A stretch of 16,154 nt of DNA from Desulfocapsa sp. Lineage in GTDB: Bacteria > Desulfobacterota > Desulfobulbia > Desulfobulbales > Desulfocapsaceae. Every line of letters begins with the position of its first letter. Position 1 is the first letter of the stretch. Below the pieces are notes generated by a model. It was given only the letters and a program-made list of their open reading frames with translations, had not been told where the DNA came from and did not search any database. Shown here in pieces: positions 1 through 6,631 of the stretch. The translations under genes were made by a program, and so were the position numbers. The stretch lies in contig DAOWDZ010000037.1 of NCBI GenBank assembly GCA_030638765.1, positions 1 through 16,154 on the forward strand, written 5' to 3'.

Positions 1-1519
1 AGCTGTCATCGGCACCATCTTCCGTTGGATATGTCTGGTCAGTAATATCATTACGAGCTTGGGAAATATATTTTTCAACATAGAGATAGAGAGGTGTGTT
101 TGCAGCACTGTCGTCAGGTAACCATGAGAAGTTGTCGAGGCTTTCGCCTGCTTCACCCGCATCCCAGATTCCGTTGTTGTTGAGATCATCAAAGACTTCA
201 AAGTGAAATGGCTGGATCTGGTCGTGGGAATCAAGGGTTCTTTCCACTTCAACATTAAAATAGAAATCACGGTAGAAACCGCCGTTTCCATCGTCAAAGC
301 CATCGATTGCGTCCACATTGATATCTTCATATATGGTTGTGCCGGTGAAGCGAATATTATCGACGCCATCATCAAAATCTGAAGGTATGGTGCTGTCTCC
401 AATCATGAAACCGGTACCAAAGATATCGGTTCCGTCGTCATCTACAATTTTTACAGAGTAATCGTTCAGACCTGCAGCATCAGCATTGATACGTATCCCC
501 ACCATGAAGACATTGGGGCCTTCTGTGGCTGGTTTGTTGGAGTCCAGGCCAATGACATTCCAGGTGATCATGCGAAGTGAATCAATATTCCCATCGGCAT
601 TAATATCAGTACCACCGAAATCCAATGTTCCTGTATAGGATGACGGGGCAAAACTCTGGCTTTCAATGGATCCGCTTATAACTTCAAGCTCCCAGTCGCC
701 TCCGAGTTCAACAGAACCGCTTATGTCGTTGGATGCAGCTATATCGCTGGCTGTTGCTACAGAAAGTTGGTTGATAAAGTCAATTCCGACTTCGCCTTCG
801 GCTATGTTACAGCCATAAAGCAGGATGTCGCCATCTTCTGACAGCACTGAGCCTATTTCTGATAATACATCCTGCTGCCCGGCAAGGGCTTCAGAATCAA
901 GTACGCTCGTTCCAAGAGTCAAGGTGCCTTCACTGCCATGGGAGAAGATATGCAGAGTATTAATTTCACTGCGACCTTCCAGGAGCTCTGCGAGGCGGGC
1001 GAGTCCGTCTTCGTCTTCTTCAATTTCAATGATTTCTACATCTTCTGGTATATCATTGAGAAGAGTTTGATAATTACTGATGGATTTGTCAACGACAACG
1101 ATATCAGTTTCCTGCACAGTTATAGTTGTTGCCTGATATTCGTTGTTATCATTTATTACTGCAACGCTCGTATCAGTAGTATCTTCCTGGACAGTTATGG
1201 TGTCATCGTCATTTTCAACTTCATCGGTTGCTGAAGTCTCATTAATAGGATCCTCTTCCGGTGTGGAAGTATCATCGTCACCTTCAGCTTCTTCAGTTAC
1301 TGCAAGATCATCAGTAAGATCTTCTTTTGGCTCAGAAATAGCATTGTCAATGGGTTCTGCTTCTTGAAAATCTTCATTTTTATCAATACTAACAGGTTCT
1401 GCTGTGTCGTTATCGAGGGGGAGAGAGATGTCTTGAATGGTATCAATAGCAGTTGCTACTGCAGCCGCATCGAGAAGAATTCTGGGCTCTAAAGCTTGTA
1501 GACGTAGTTTTTTCTTCAT
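1..1519 (-). CDS. Large surface-type protein, N-terminal part: LEPR-x-LL motif plus DUF4347 (partial, runs off left edge)
   Basis: Reading the minus strand from the ATG at 1519-1517 gives 506 codons without a stop to the window edge, so the C-terminus is missing. Residues 1-19 are basic and then carry the motif LEPRILLDAA, known from the N-termini of very large repetitive surface proteins; no ordinary signal peptide is seen. Residues about 36-130 are an acidic D/E/T-rich linker. Residues about 136-295 match DUF4347: a HIFSHGSEG block (His194), a LLYGCNIAEG block (Cys237), then a segment ending in GGDWELE. Later segments such as DINADGNID and DLNNNGIWDAGE look like calcium-binding loops. Family members usually continue into cadherin-like or other repeats for thousands of residues, so an adhesin or extracellular-matrix role is inferred, not shown. 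No good Shine-Dalgarno precedes the start; it was chosen because the LEPR motif normally lies within the first 20 residues. It is divergent from luxP. Confidence 0.85.
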   Translation of the reverse strand, partial: MKKKLRLQALEPRILLDAAAVATAIDTIQDISLPLDNDTAEPVSIDKNEDFQEAEPIDNAISEPKEDLTDDLAVTEEAEGDDDTSTPEEDPINETSATDEVENDDDTITVQEDTTDTSVAVINDNNEYQATTITVQETDIVVVDKSISNYQTLLNDIPEDVEIIEIEEDEDGLARLAELLEGRSEINTLHIFSHGSEGTLTLGTSVLDSEALAGQQDVLSEIGSVLSEDGDILLYGCNIAEGEVGIDFINQLSVATASDIAASNDISGSVELGGDWELEVISGSIESQSFAPSSYTGTLDFGGTDINADGNIDSLRMITWNVIGLDSNKPATEGPNVFMVGIRINADAAGLNDYSVKIVDDDGTDIFGTGFMIGDSTIPSDFDDGVDNIRFTGTTIYEDINVDAIDGFDDGNGGFYRDFYFNVEVERTLDSHDQIQPFHFEVFDDLNNNGIWDAGEAGESLDNFSWLPDDSAANTPLYLYVEKYISQARNDITDQTYPTEDGADDS

Positions 1520-1594
1520 GGGAACTGTTTTCTATTGAGTAAGGTGATTAGTCAAAATAAGTTTGATTTTAATAGCAACTAGTTGGTCATTGTT

Positions 1595-1624
1595 GAGAAT
1601 GAGAATGAGAATGAGAATGAGAGC
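1595..1624. repeat. GAGAAT hexamer microsatellite, four perfect copies plus one imperfect
   Basis: Perfect tandem GAGAAT units occupy 1595-1600, 1601-1606, 1607-1612 and 1613-1618, followed by GAGAGC at 1619-1624. The array lies 76-105 bases upstream of the start of the minus-strand surface-protein gene, where promoter elements are expected. Two readings are possible: a simple sequence repeat able to change promoter spacing by slippage, or a direct array of Fur-like hexamers (the classic unit is GATAAT, one base different). The sequence alone does not decide between them. Confidence 0.8.
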
Positions 1625-1722
1625 ATTTATTCAAAGCCCAAATGACATGGATATGCATTACAATGAATCGTCAGCATGCTCATTTATGTTAAGCCATTTA
1701 TGATTTGTTGTGAGATTAAAGG

Positions 1723-1736
1723 GTGATATAAATCAA
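1723..1736. promoter_or_regulatory. FNR/CRP-family-like dyad
   Basis: GTGAT-ATAA-ATCAA matches the FNR-type consensus TTGAT-N4-ATCAA at 9 of 10 fixed positions and is symmetric in its core. It lies about 204 bases upstream of the surface-protein start and about 260 upstream of luxP, so its target is unclear. Such short dyads arise by chance in A+T-rich DNA; this is a weak candidate. Confidence 0.2.
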
Positions 1737-1874
1737 ACATAAAATCAGCCAAAATAATAACTATTGTAGCGAAACTATCATAGAATGGCGTACAAATCCA
1801 GCAATGAAATAATGTGGTACCGGCGTCTTCGGCCGTTTTATATCAGAACTTTCCTAAAAAGAAAACATTTAGGC

Positions 1875-1904
1875 TTGATTTGCCGGCAATATTTTGTTTA
1901 TAGT
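1875..1904 (+). promoter_or_regulatory. Candidate sigma70-type promoter for luxP
   Basis: TTGATT at 1875-1880 and TATAGT at 1899-1904 are 18 bases apart and match the -35 and -10 consensus at 4/6 and 5/6 positions. The start of transcription would fall near 1911, leaving a leader of about 85 bases before the luxP ATG. A perfect 10-bp palindrome, TTGCCGGCAA (1880-1889), overlaps the spacer and could be an operator. No experimental support. Confidence 0.35.
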
Positions 1905-1912
1905 AATAACTG

Positions 1913-1930
1913 TGATTATTATTCTCATTT
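1913..1930 (-). promoter_or_regulatory. Fur-box-like site at the luxP promoter
   Basis: Read on the minus strand the site begins AATGAGAATAATAATCA, close to the hexamer form of the Fur box (repeated GATAAT-like units). It would lie just downstream of the predicted luxP transcription start, a usual place for a repressor operator. It shares the GAGAAT word with the array at 1595-1624 on the other side of the same intergenic region. Iron regulation is inference; the region is A+T-rich and chance matches are possible. Confidence 0.3.
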
Positions 1931-1980
1931 TGCTTTCTTGGTAATTTGAAACTGTAGTTTTCTGTGTGTGATGTGTTTTG

Positions 1981-1987
1981 AAAAGGG
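1981..1987 (+). promoter_or_regulatory. Ribosome binding site deciding the luxP start
   Basis: AAAAGGG lies 8 bases before the ATG at 1996. The in-frame TTG at 1978 has no purine-rich sequence at a suitable distance upstream. This favours the ATG at 1996 as the true start. Confidence 0.5.
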
Positions 1988-1995
1988 TTAACAAT

Positions 1996-3150
1996 ATGTT
2001 TTTAATTAGAATTGTTCCGTTTTTATTGATTCTTGTCTACCTCCTAACCGCGTGTCAATCACCTGATAATCTTCCCGGCACTGCCTCACAAAGCAATGAA
2101 GTAATTATAAATAAGAGTAAGTTTATTGCTGTGGAAAAGTACCTTGAAATGCACCCGGAAGAAAAACGGATAAGTAAAGAATTCTACAAGATAGTACAAA
2201 ATCCAGGTCAGCCAATGGAGCCAGGTGTGCAAGTCAAACCGGTGACCATTTCCTTCGTGTATCCCGGCCAACAGGCGTCTGATTATTGGAGGCGAAGTGT
2301 CAGTTCTTTTGTCGCCAGAATGGATGAGCTTGGCATTCAGTTTGAACTCAAAGAGTTCTTTTCAAAAGGAGGAAGGCAAGATATACGAAAACAGGAACAG
2401 CAGCTCAAAGAAGCACTTGAGTACGATCCTGATTATCTGGTGTTTACCTTCAATGTCAATCGACATCAAAAGCTTATCGAAAGTATTCTTGCCCATGGTA
2501 AACCTCGTTTAATCCTGCAAAACATAACCACCCCTCTCAATATATGGGAGGATAATCAACCCTTTTATGTTGGTTTCGATCATGCCCGTGGTACTCGTAT
2601 GCTGGCCGACTATTTTTTAAGTAAGAGTTCTCCCGATAGTAGATATGGATTGCTGTATTATTCCAAAGGGTATGTCAGTTACATGCGAGGTGATACCTTC
2701 GTTAAATATATGCGTGAGCGGAACGCCCCCTCACTTGTCGGTGCCTATTATACTTGTGGTCAAAGAGCTAAGGCTCGAGAGAGAGCTGGTGAACTGCTTA
2801 AAATGGGTGAGCTTGATTTTATTTATTCCTGTTCAACAGATGTTGCTCTTAGTGCAGCAGATGCTCTGCAAGATTCTGGCTTACAAGGAACAATGCTTAA
2901 CGGGTGGGGAGGAGGCAGTGCAGAACTTGCAGCGATAAAAGATGGCAGATTAGATGTTACCGTCATGCGTATGAATGACGATAATGGTGTGGCCATAGCA
3001 GAAGCCATACACCTGGCACTGATTGGTGAAAATGCTTCGGTTCCAACAATATTTAGTGGTGATTTTGCACTGATCACTTCCGATACTACCAGTCAGGAAA
3101 TTACTCATTTGAAAAGACGGGCTTTTCGTTATTCAGGTATTCCACAATAG
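1996..3150 (+). CDS. luxP: LuxP-type autoinducer-2 binding lipoprotein
   Basis: Periplasmic binding protein of the LuxP family, which binds the borate form of AI-2 and controls its partner kinase LuxQ. From the ATG at 1996 the protein has 384 residues. Residues 1-20 form a lipoprotein signal (hydrophobic stretch, then LLTAC with Cys20), whereas Vibrio LuxP is a soluble periplasmic protein. The rest aligns with Vibrio harveyi LuxP nearly end to end: YPGQQASDYW, LILQNITTP, VGFDHA, RGDTF, CSTDVAL, NGWGGGSAEL, VMRMNDD, KKRAFRYS-like end. The Vibrio ligand residues Q77, S79, W82, N159, R215, T266, D267, W289 and R310 correspond to Q93, S95, W98, N176, R231, T281, D282, W304 and R325 here, all conserved. 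It is followed directly by a LuxQ-like kinase (stop TAG inside that gene's ribosome site), so the two are almost surely co-transcribed. An upstream in-frame TTG at 1978 would add MKRVNN. Confidence 0.92.
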   Translation: MFLIRIVPFLLILVYLLTACQSPDNLPGTASQSNEVIINKSKFIAVEKYLEMHPEEKRISKEFYKIVQNPGQPMEPGVQVKPVTISFVYPGQQASDYWRRSVSSFVARMDELGIQFELKEFFSKGGRQDIRKQEQQLKEALEYDPDYLVFTFNVNRHQKLIESILAHGKPRLILQNITTPLNIWEDNQPFYVGFDHARGTRMLADYFLSKSSPDSRYGLLYYSKGYVSYMRGDTFVKYMRERNAPSLVGAYYTCGQRAKARERAGELLKMGELDFIYSCSTDVALSAADALQDSGLQGTMLNGWGGGSAELAAIKDGRLDVTVMRMNDDNGVAIAEAIHLALIGENASVPTIFSGDFALITSDTTSQEITHLKRRAFRYSGIPQ

Positions 3151-3156
3151 GAGGAG
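3149..3156 (+). promoter_or_regulatory. Strong Shine-Dalgarno overlapping the luxP stop codon
   Basis: AGGAGGAG begins inside the TAG stop of luxP. Two adjacent ATG codons follow at 3159 and 3162; the second has the more usual spacing to AGGAGG. The overlap suggests translational coupling between luxP and the kinase. Confidence 0.65.
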
Positions 3157-3158
3157 AA

Positions 3159-6100
3159 ATGATGCAAAAGGGGCAACGTTCTTTTCTCACCTATCTGACT
3201 CAAAATATCCTTGTTCTGTTTTTTTTGGTGTTGGTAGTGTCATTAATCTGGGTTTACATTTCGACAAGCCGGGATATTGAAAAGCATCAGCGATTAAACA
3301 TAGAATTAAATAATCGTAATAGCGATAAGGCGGTGGCCTTTTATGTTCGTGGTTTGTTTGATAGCCTCGATCAAACCGTAAGTATTATTTCTCACTCCAC
3401 AGTGCAGGATCTTGATAAAAAGCATGAAGTTTTATCAAATATTATACATACGGAGATGAGCTCTGTTCTTGATATGGTACGATTTTTCGGAGTTGATCAG
3501 CAACAAATTGTTAAAGCAGACTCTCCGTTTTATGAACTTTCCGGCGTAAATATTAAGCATCTGGGGCACCTTGAAGACTATTTTGGGGATCCTCATCTTC
3601 TTTCCGTACAAACCTCCAAAGAACTTCTATGGATAATTCTTATAGGAAAGCGTGTTGTACATCATTCCAGTGGTAAAGTTCTTGGTACCTTGATTGGCGG
3701 TCAAATCATCAACAACAACACGCCATTGGCCAGGGACTTAGAACAACTGACCAATGCAGATTATACAGTATTACAGATTGGAGAGCAGGTGGTCTGCAGT
3801 AGTAAACCATTACCTGCTGCTCTTCATCAAATGGCTGAAAATAATAATTCACCAATAGTTAAAACCACTGCTCAGCAAGCGGAGCAACGTCTGAGATTTG
3901 TGATCAGTAGCCATGCATATTTGTTGGCTCATGGTGATTCATTATCTGTCAGACATTTCTACAAAGACACTCTGCAGGTGCAAACCCAGCGAACCTTTAT
4001 AGTCTCAGGTGTTTCAATTATTTTTATAGCAATAGGCGTGTATTTTCTGTTCTTTCTGTTTTCCCGTCAACGAATTGTTGGCGCTGTGAGTCAGTTAGTT
4101 GATTACACGAACCAGGAATCTACTTCTGAGCAAAGATCGGATTATATTCCTGGTCCCTTTTATGAATTTAATCAAGTTGGTTTTGCAATAGAACGGATGG
4201 TTGCTGAATTGGAAAAATCCAGAGGTGAATTGTCAACGGAACGATCCATGCTTCTCTCTTTGAAGGATGTTATTCCAGATCTGATTTTTTATAAAAATAC
4301 AGACAGTGTGTATATCGGCTGTAATCCGGCCTTTGAAGAATTTATGGGAAAATCGGAAACAGAATTGATTGGCACTACAGATCATGCAGTTTTTAATAAA
4401 GAGATGGCCGATTTTTTCCAGAAACAGGACCAACTAATGATGGCCTCAGGTAAAATGAGGATAAATGAGGAACTGGTTAAATATCCAGATGGCAGAAAAG
4501 TGATGCTGGAAACCGTTAAGGCGCCATACAGGGGGCAGGATGGGTCAATTTTGGGTCTCTTTGGAATAAGTCGGGATATCACGAAGCTTAAAAAAACGGA
4601 AAAACAAATTGATCGTCTCAACGGTCTGAGAGAAGAATTGTTGGGATTAGGAAGTCTTCAGCAAAAGCTCACCCATGTCACTGAGGCAATTGTTGACAGC
4701 TTTAATGCTGATTTCTGCCGTATCTGGATTGTCAAATCCGGGGATCGCTGTGATGATGATTGTCCCCATGCAGAAGTGACTGAAGGGCCTCATGTTTGTC
4801 TTCATCGGCAAAACTGTTTACACCTTGTCGCAAGCTCAGGACGCTATTCCGATCTTGAGAGTTATACGCATGGTCGGGTTCCTTTTGGTTGCTATAAAAT
4901 CGGGATGATTGCTTCAGGAGAGATTGAAAGTTTTAATACTAACGATGTTGTGAACGATCCTCGGATTCATGATCACGAATGGGCTCAAAAACTCGGGTTG
5001 GTTTCGTTCGCGGGATGTCGTCTGTTTTCGGATAAGGGGGGGGCGTTGGGTGTTGTTGCACTGTTTAGTAAACATAAAATAGATCATCAGGAATTTGGGT
5101 TGTTCGAGGGCGTTGCCAACAGTACTTCCCTGGTTATACAACAGGATATTGCTGCCAAGGAACAGGAGACAATGCAGGTGAATTTGCTTCGAGCCCAGAA
5201 GATGGAAGCCATTGGTTTAATGGCCGGTGGTGTCGCTCACGATTTAAATAACATTCTTGCGGGCATTGTCGGTTATCCGGAACTGCTGCTTATGCAGTTA
5301 CCCGAGTCCAGTGAGTTGCGGAAACCAGTTCAGGCGATTTATGATTCAGGCAAAAGAGCAACCGTTGTTGTTAAGGACCTTCTTACTGTTGCCAGAGGTG
5401 CTGCCAGTACGAGGGAACCACATAGTATCAATACATTGATTCAGGGGTATCTGAGTTCTCCCGAATACACAAAACTTATATTGTCGCATCCCGGAGTGAG
5501 CTGTAGAGGTCAGCTTGATGCTCTAAATTCAAGTATCTCCTGTTCCTCCATGCATATTAGAAAAACTGTTATGAATCTGGTAACAAATGCTGCTGAGGCT
5601 CTTGCTGATAAAGGAAATATACTGATTGTCACAAAAAACTGTACGATTGAAAGTTTTGGTTCTGTGGAAAAGGATCTTGAACCGGGTGAATACGTGGTGC
5701 TTGTTGTTCAAGATGATGGCGCTGGAATTGCCCCCAAGGATCTTGAACATATCTTTGAACCTTTTTACACCAAAAAAGTAATGGGGCACAGTGGTACGGG
5801 ACTTGGCCTGGCTATTGTATGGAATACTGTTCAGGATCACAACGGCAGGATTTTTGTTGAGAGCAGTGCTAAAGGAACAATTTTTCGGCTGTACTTTCCG
5901 TTGAGTACGGTGAAGGTAAACACCCATTCAGAAGACAATATCGTGGTGGATATTACGGGTAAGGGTGAACATATCTTAGTTGTGGACGATGAACAGCAAC
6001 TTCGAGATATCGCAAGTTTGGTGCTGCGTGAGCTGGGATACAAAGTTGATGTGGTCTCTTCTGGTGAGCAGGCTCTTGAATTTGTGAAGGAGAACTGTGT

Positions 6101-6326
6101 AGATCTGATTGTGCTTGATATGATGATGGATCCTGGCATGAATGGGCGTGAAACCTATGAAGAAATCCTTAAATTGAATCCTGTTCAGAAAGCTATTGTT
6201 GCCAGTGGTTTCTCTGAAAGTAAGGATATTCAGGGTGTCCTAGAGCTTGGCGCAGGTGCATTCATTCAGAAACCTTATTCGATGACTAAACTTGGCAAAG
6301 CAGTTAGAGAGGTGTTGAAGAGTTAA
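3159..6326 (+). CDS. LuxQ-like hybrid sensor histidine kinase (LuxQ periplasmic domain, PAS, Cys-rich GAF, HisKA, HATPase, REC)
   Basis: Inner-membrane hybrid kinase of 1055 residues, predicted to be the LuxP partner. TM1 is at about 13-33 and TM2 at about 280-302. The periplasmic part between them resembles the LuxQ periplasmic domain: LFDSLDQTVSI near its start and a GKVLGTLIGG...NNNTPLARDLEQL segment that parallels STGEVLGF...DNNFALMEKL in Vibrio LuxQ. The cytoplasmic order is a linker, PAS (about 360-490), GAF (about 500-670, with Cys531, 535, 547 and 553), HisKA with GGVAHDLNNIL (phospho-acceptor His694), HATPase (N box NLVTNAAEAL; DDGAGI; GTGLGLAIV), and a C-terminal receiver (VVDDE, phospho-acceptor Asp987, Lys in QKPYS). 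Vibrio LuxQ has a different H-box class and no GAF, so this is the same sensor idea on another kinase chassis. A phosphotransfer protein and output regulator are not in the window. Its HisKA-to-REC half is closely similar to the kinase at 6632. Confidence 0.9.
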   Translation: MMQKGQRSFLTYLTQNILVLFFLVLVVSLIWVYISTSRDIEKHQRLNIELNNRNSDKAVAFYVRGLFDSLDQTVSIISHSTVQDLDKKHEVLSNIIHTEMSSVLDMVRFFGVDQQQIVKADSPFYELSGVNIKHLGHLEDYFGDPHLLSVQTSKELLWIILIGKRVVHHSSGKVLGTLIGGQIINNNTPLARDLEQLTNADYTVLQIGEQVVCSSKPLPAALHQMAENNNSPIVKTTAQQAEQRLRFVISSHAYLLAHGDSLSVRHFYKDTLQVQTQRTFIVSGVSIIFIAIGVYFLFFLFSRQRIVGAVSQLVDYTNQESTSEQRSDYIPGPFYEFNQVGFAIERMVAELEKSRGELSTERSMLLSLKDVIPDLIFYKNTDSVYIGCNPAFEEFMGKSETELIGTTDHAVFNKEMADFFQKQDQLMMASGKMRINEELVKYPDGRKVMLETVKAPYRGQDGSILGLFGISRDITKLKKTEKQIDRLNGLREELLGLGSLQQKLTHVTEAIVDSFNADFCRIWIVKSGDRCDDDCPHAEVTEGPHVCLHRQNCLHLVASSGRYSDLESYTHGRVPFGCYKIGMIASGEIESFNTNDVVNDPRIHDHEWAQKLGLVSFAGCRLFSDKGGALGVVALFSKHKIDHQEFGLFEGVANSTSLVIQQDIAAKEQETMQVNLLRAQKMEAIGLMAGGVAHDLNNILAGIVGYPELLLMQLPESSELRKPVQAIYDSGKRATVVVKDLLTVARGAASTREPHSINTLIQGYLSSPEYTKLILSHPGVSCRGQLDALNSSISCSSMHIRKTVMNLVTNAAEALADKGNILIVTKNCTIESFGSVEKDLEPGEYVVLVVQDDGAGIAPKDLEHIFEPFYTKKVMGHSGTGLGLAIVWNTVQDHNGRIFVESSAKGTIFRLYFPLSTVKVNTHSEDNIVVDITGKGEHILVVDDEQQLRDIASLVLRELGYKVDVVSSGEQALEFVKENCVDLIVLDMMMDPGMNGRETYEEILKLNPVQKAIVASGFSESKDIQGVLELGAGAFIQKPYSMTKLGKAVREVLKS

Positions 6327-6631
6327 AATACGTCGGGAATGGAATGTTGTTTGTCTGGCGTGAGTAAGTTGGTCATCCACAACCAGAATATGTTCATTGT
6401 TTCCCTGTGGCACAATGTGATCTTGCTTTTGTTGCAATCTTTGTCATATACTTTTTATGTTCTGTTTAAGGTGAGAAGAAAGTGATATGCTGCTGTTTTA
6501 GAAAATAGAGACAATGTCCTACGCCGTAGAATATTTAGGAGAATACTTTGTGGTGCAAAACTGATTAAGTAATTATATAGATAAGCGGTTACATACGCTT
6601 AAAAATATCCTTCCCCCCGAATTAGTTTCCT
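6327..6631. other. Intergenic region between the two kinases
   Basis: These 305 bases hold the antisense receiver remnant and, near the second kinase, a 6-bp inverted repeat (TAAGCG at 6582-6587, CGCTTA at 6596-6601, 8-base loop) that could be an operator or leader hairpin. No clear intrinsic terminator follows the first kinase, so read-through into the second is possible. No further gene is seen. Confidence 0.5.
6366..6410 (-). pseudogene. Antisense remnant of a receiver domain N-terminus
   Basis: On the minus strand this stretch reads PQGNNEHILVVDDQL, the typical junction of a kinase ATPase domain with the first strand of a receiver. Aligned with the receiver start of the upstream kinase (5967 onward, GEHILVVDDEQQL), the shared EHILVVDD differs only at synonymous positions (ATC/ATT, TTA/CTG, GAC/GAT, GAT/GAC). 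That pattern indicates past coding homology rather than a pairing structure. The open frame around it (6240-6437) does not continue as a receiver, so it is not a working gene. Confidence 0.4.

Larger units (their letters stand above)
1520..1995. other. Divergent intergenic region between the surface-protein gene and luxP
   Basis: These 476 bases hold no credible gene. They contain a GAGAAT hexamer array near the surface-protein gene, an FNR-like dyad in the middle, and a promoter-like pair followed by an iron-box-like sequence next to luxP. A small hairpin (CGGC at 1821-1824 with GCCG at 1832-1835, then TTTTA) sits in between; its stem is only 4 bp and no transcript leading to it is evident. 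The region is strongly A+T-rich, as expected of a divergent promoter region. Confidence 0.6.

Noticed and set aside
825..1367. Three overlapping plus-strand open frames (74-98 codons)
   Set aside because: They are Ser/Thr-rich or low-complexity shadows of the minus-strand surface-protein gene, whose frame is open throughout and encodes recognised motifs.
1821..1840. CGGC/GCCG hairpin followed by TTTTA as an intrinsic terminator
   Set aside because: The stem is only 4 bp and no plus-strand gene or promoter upstream would need it.
5529..5927. Long antisense frame (132 codons) within the LuxQ-like kinase
   Set aside because: It mirrors the conserved HATPase coding strand, and a frame at the same place recurs in the second kinase, as expected from shared sequence rather than a gene.
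6240..6437. Minus-strand frame of 65 codons as a real small gene
   Set aside because: Only the short receiver-like segment has meaning; the rest overlaps the kinase 3' end antisense and shows no receiver fold or ribosome site.
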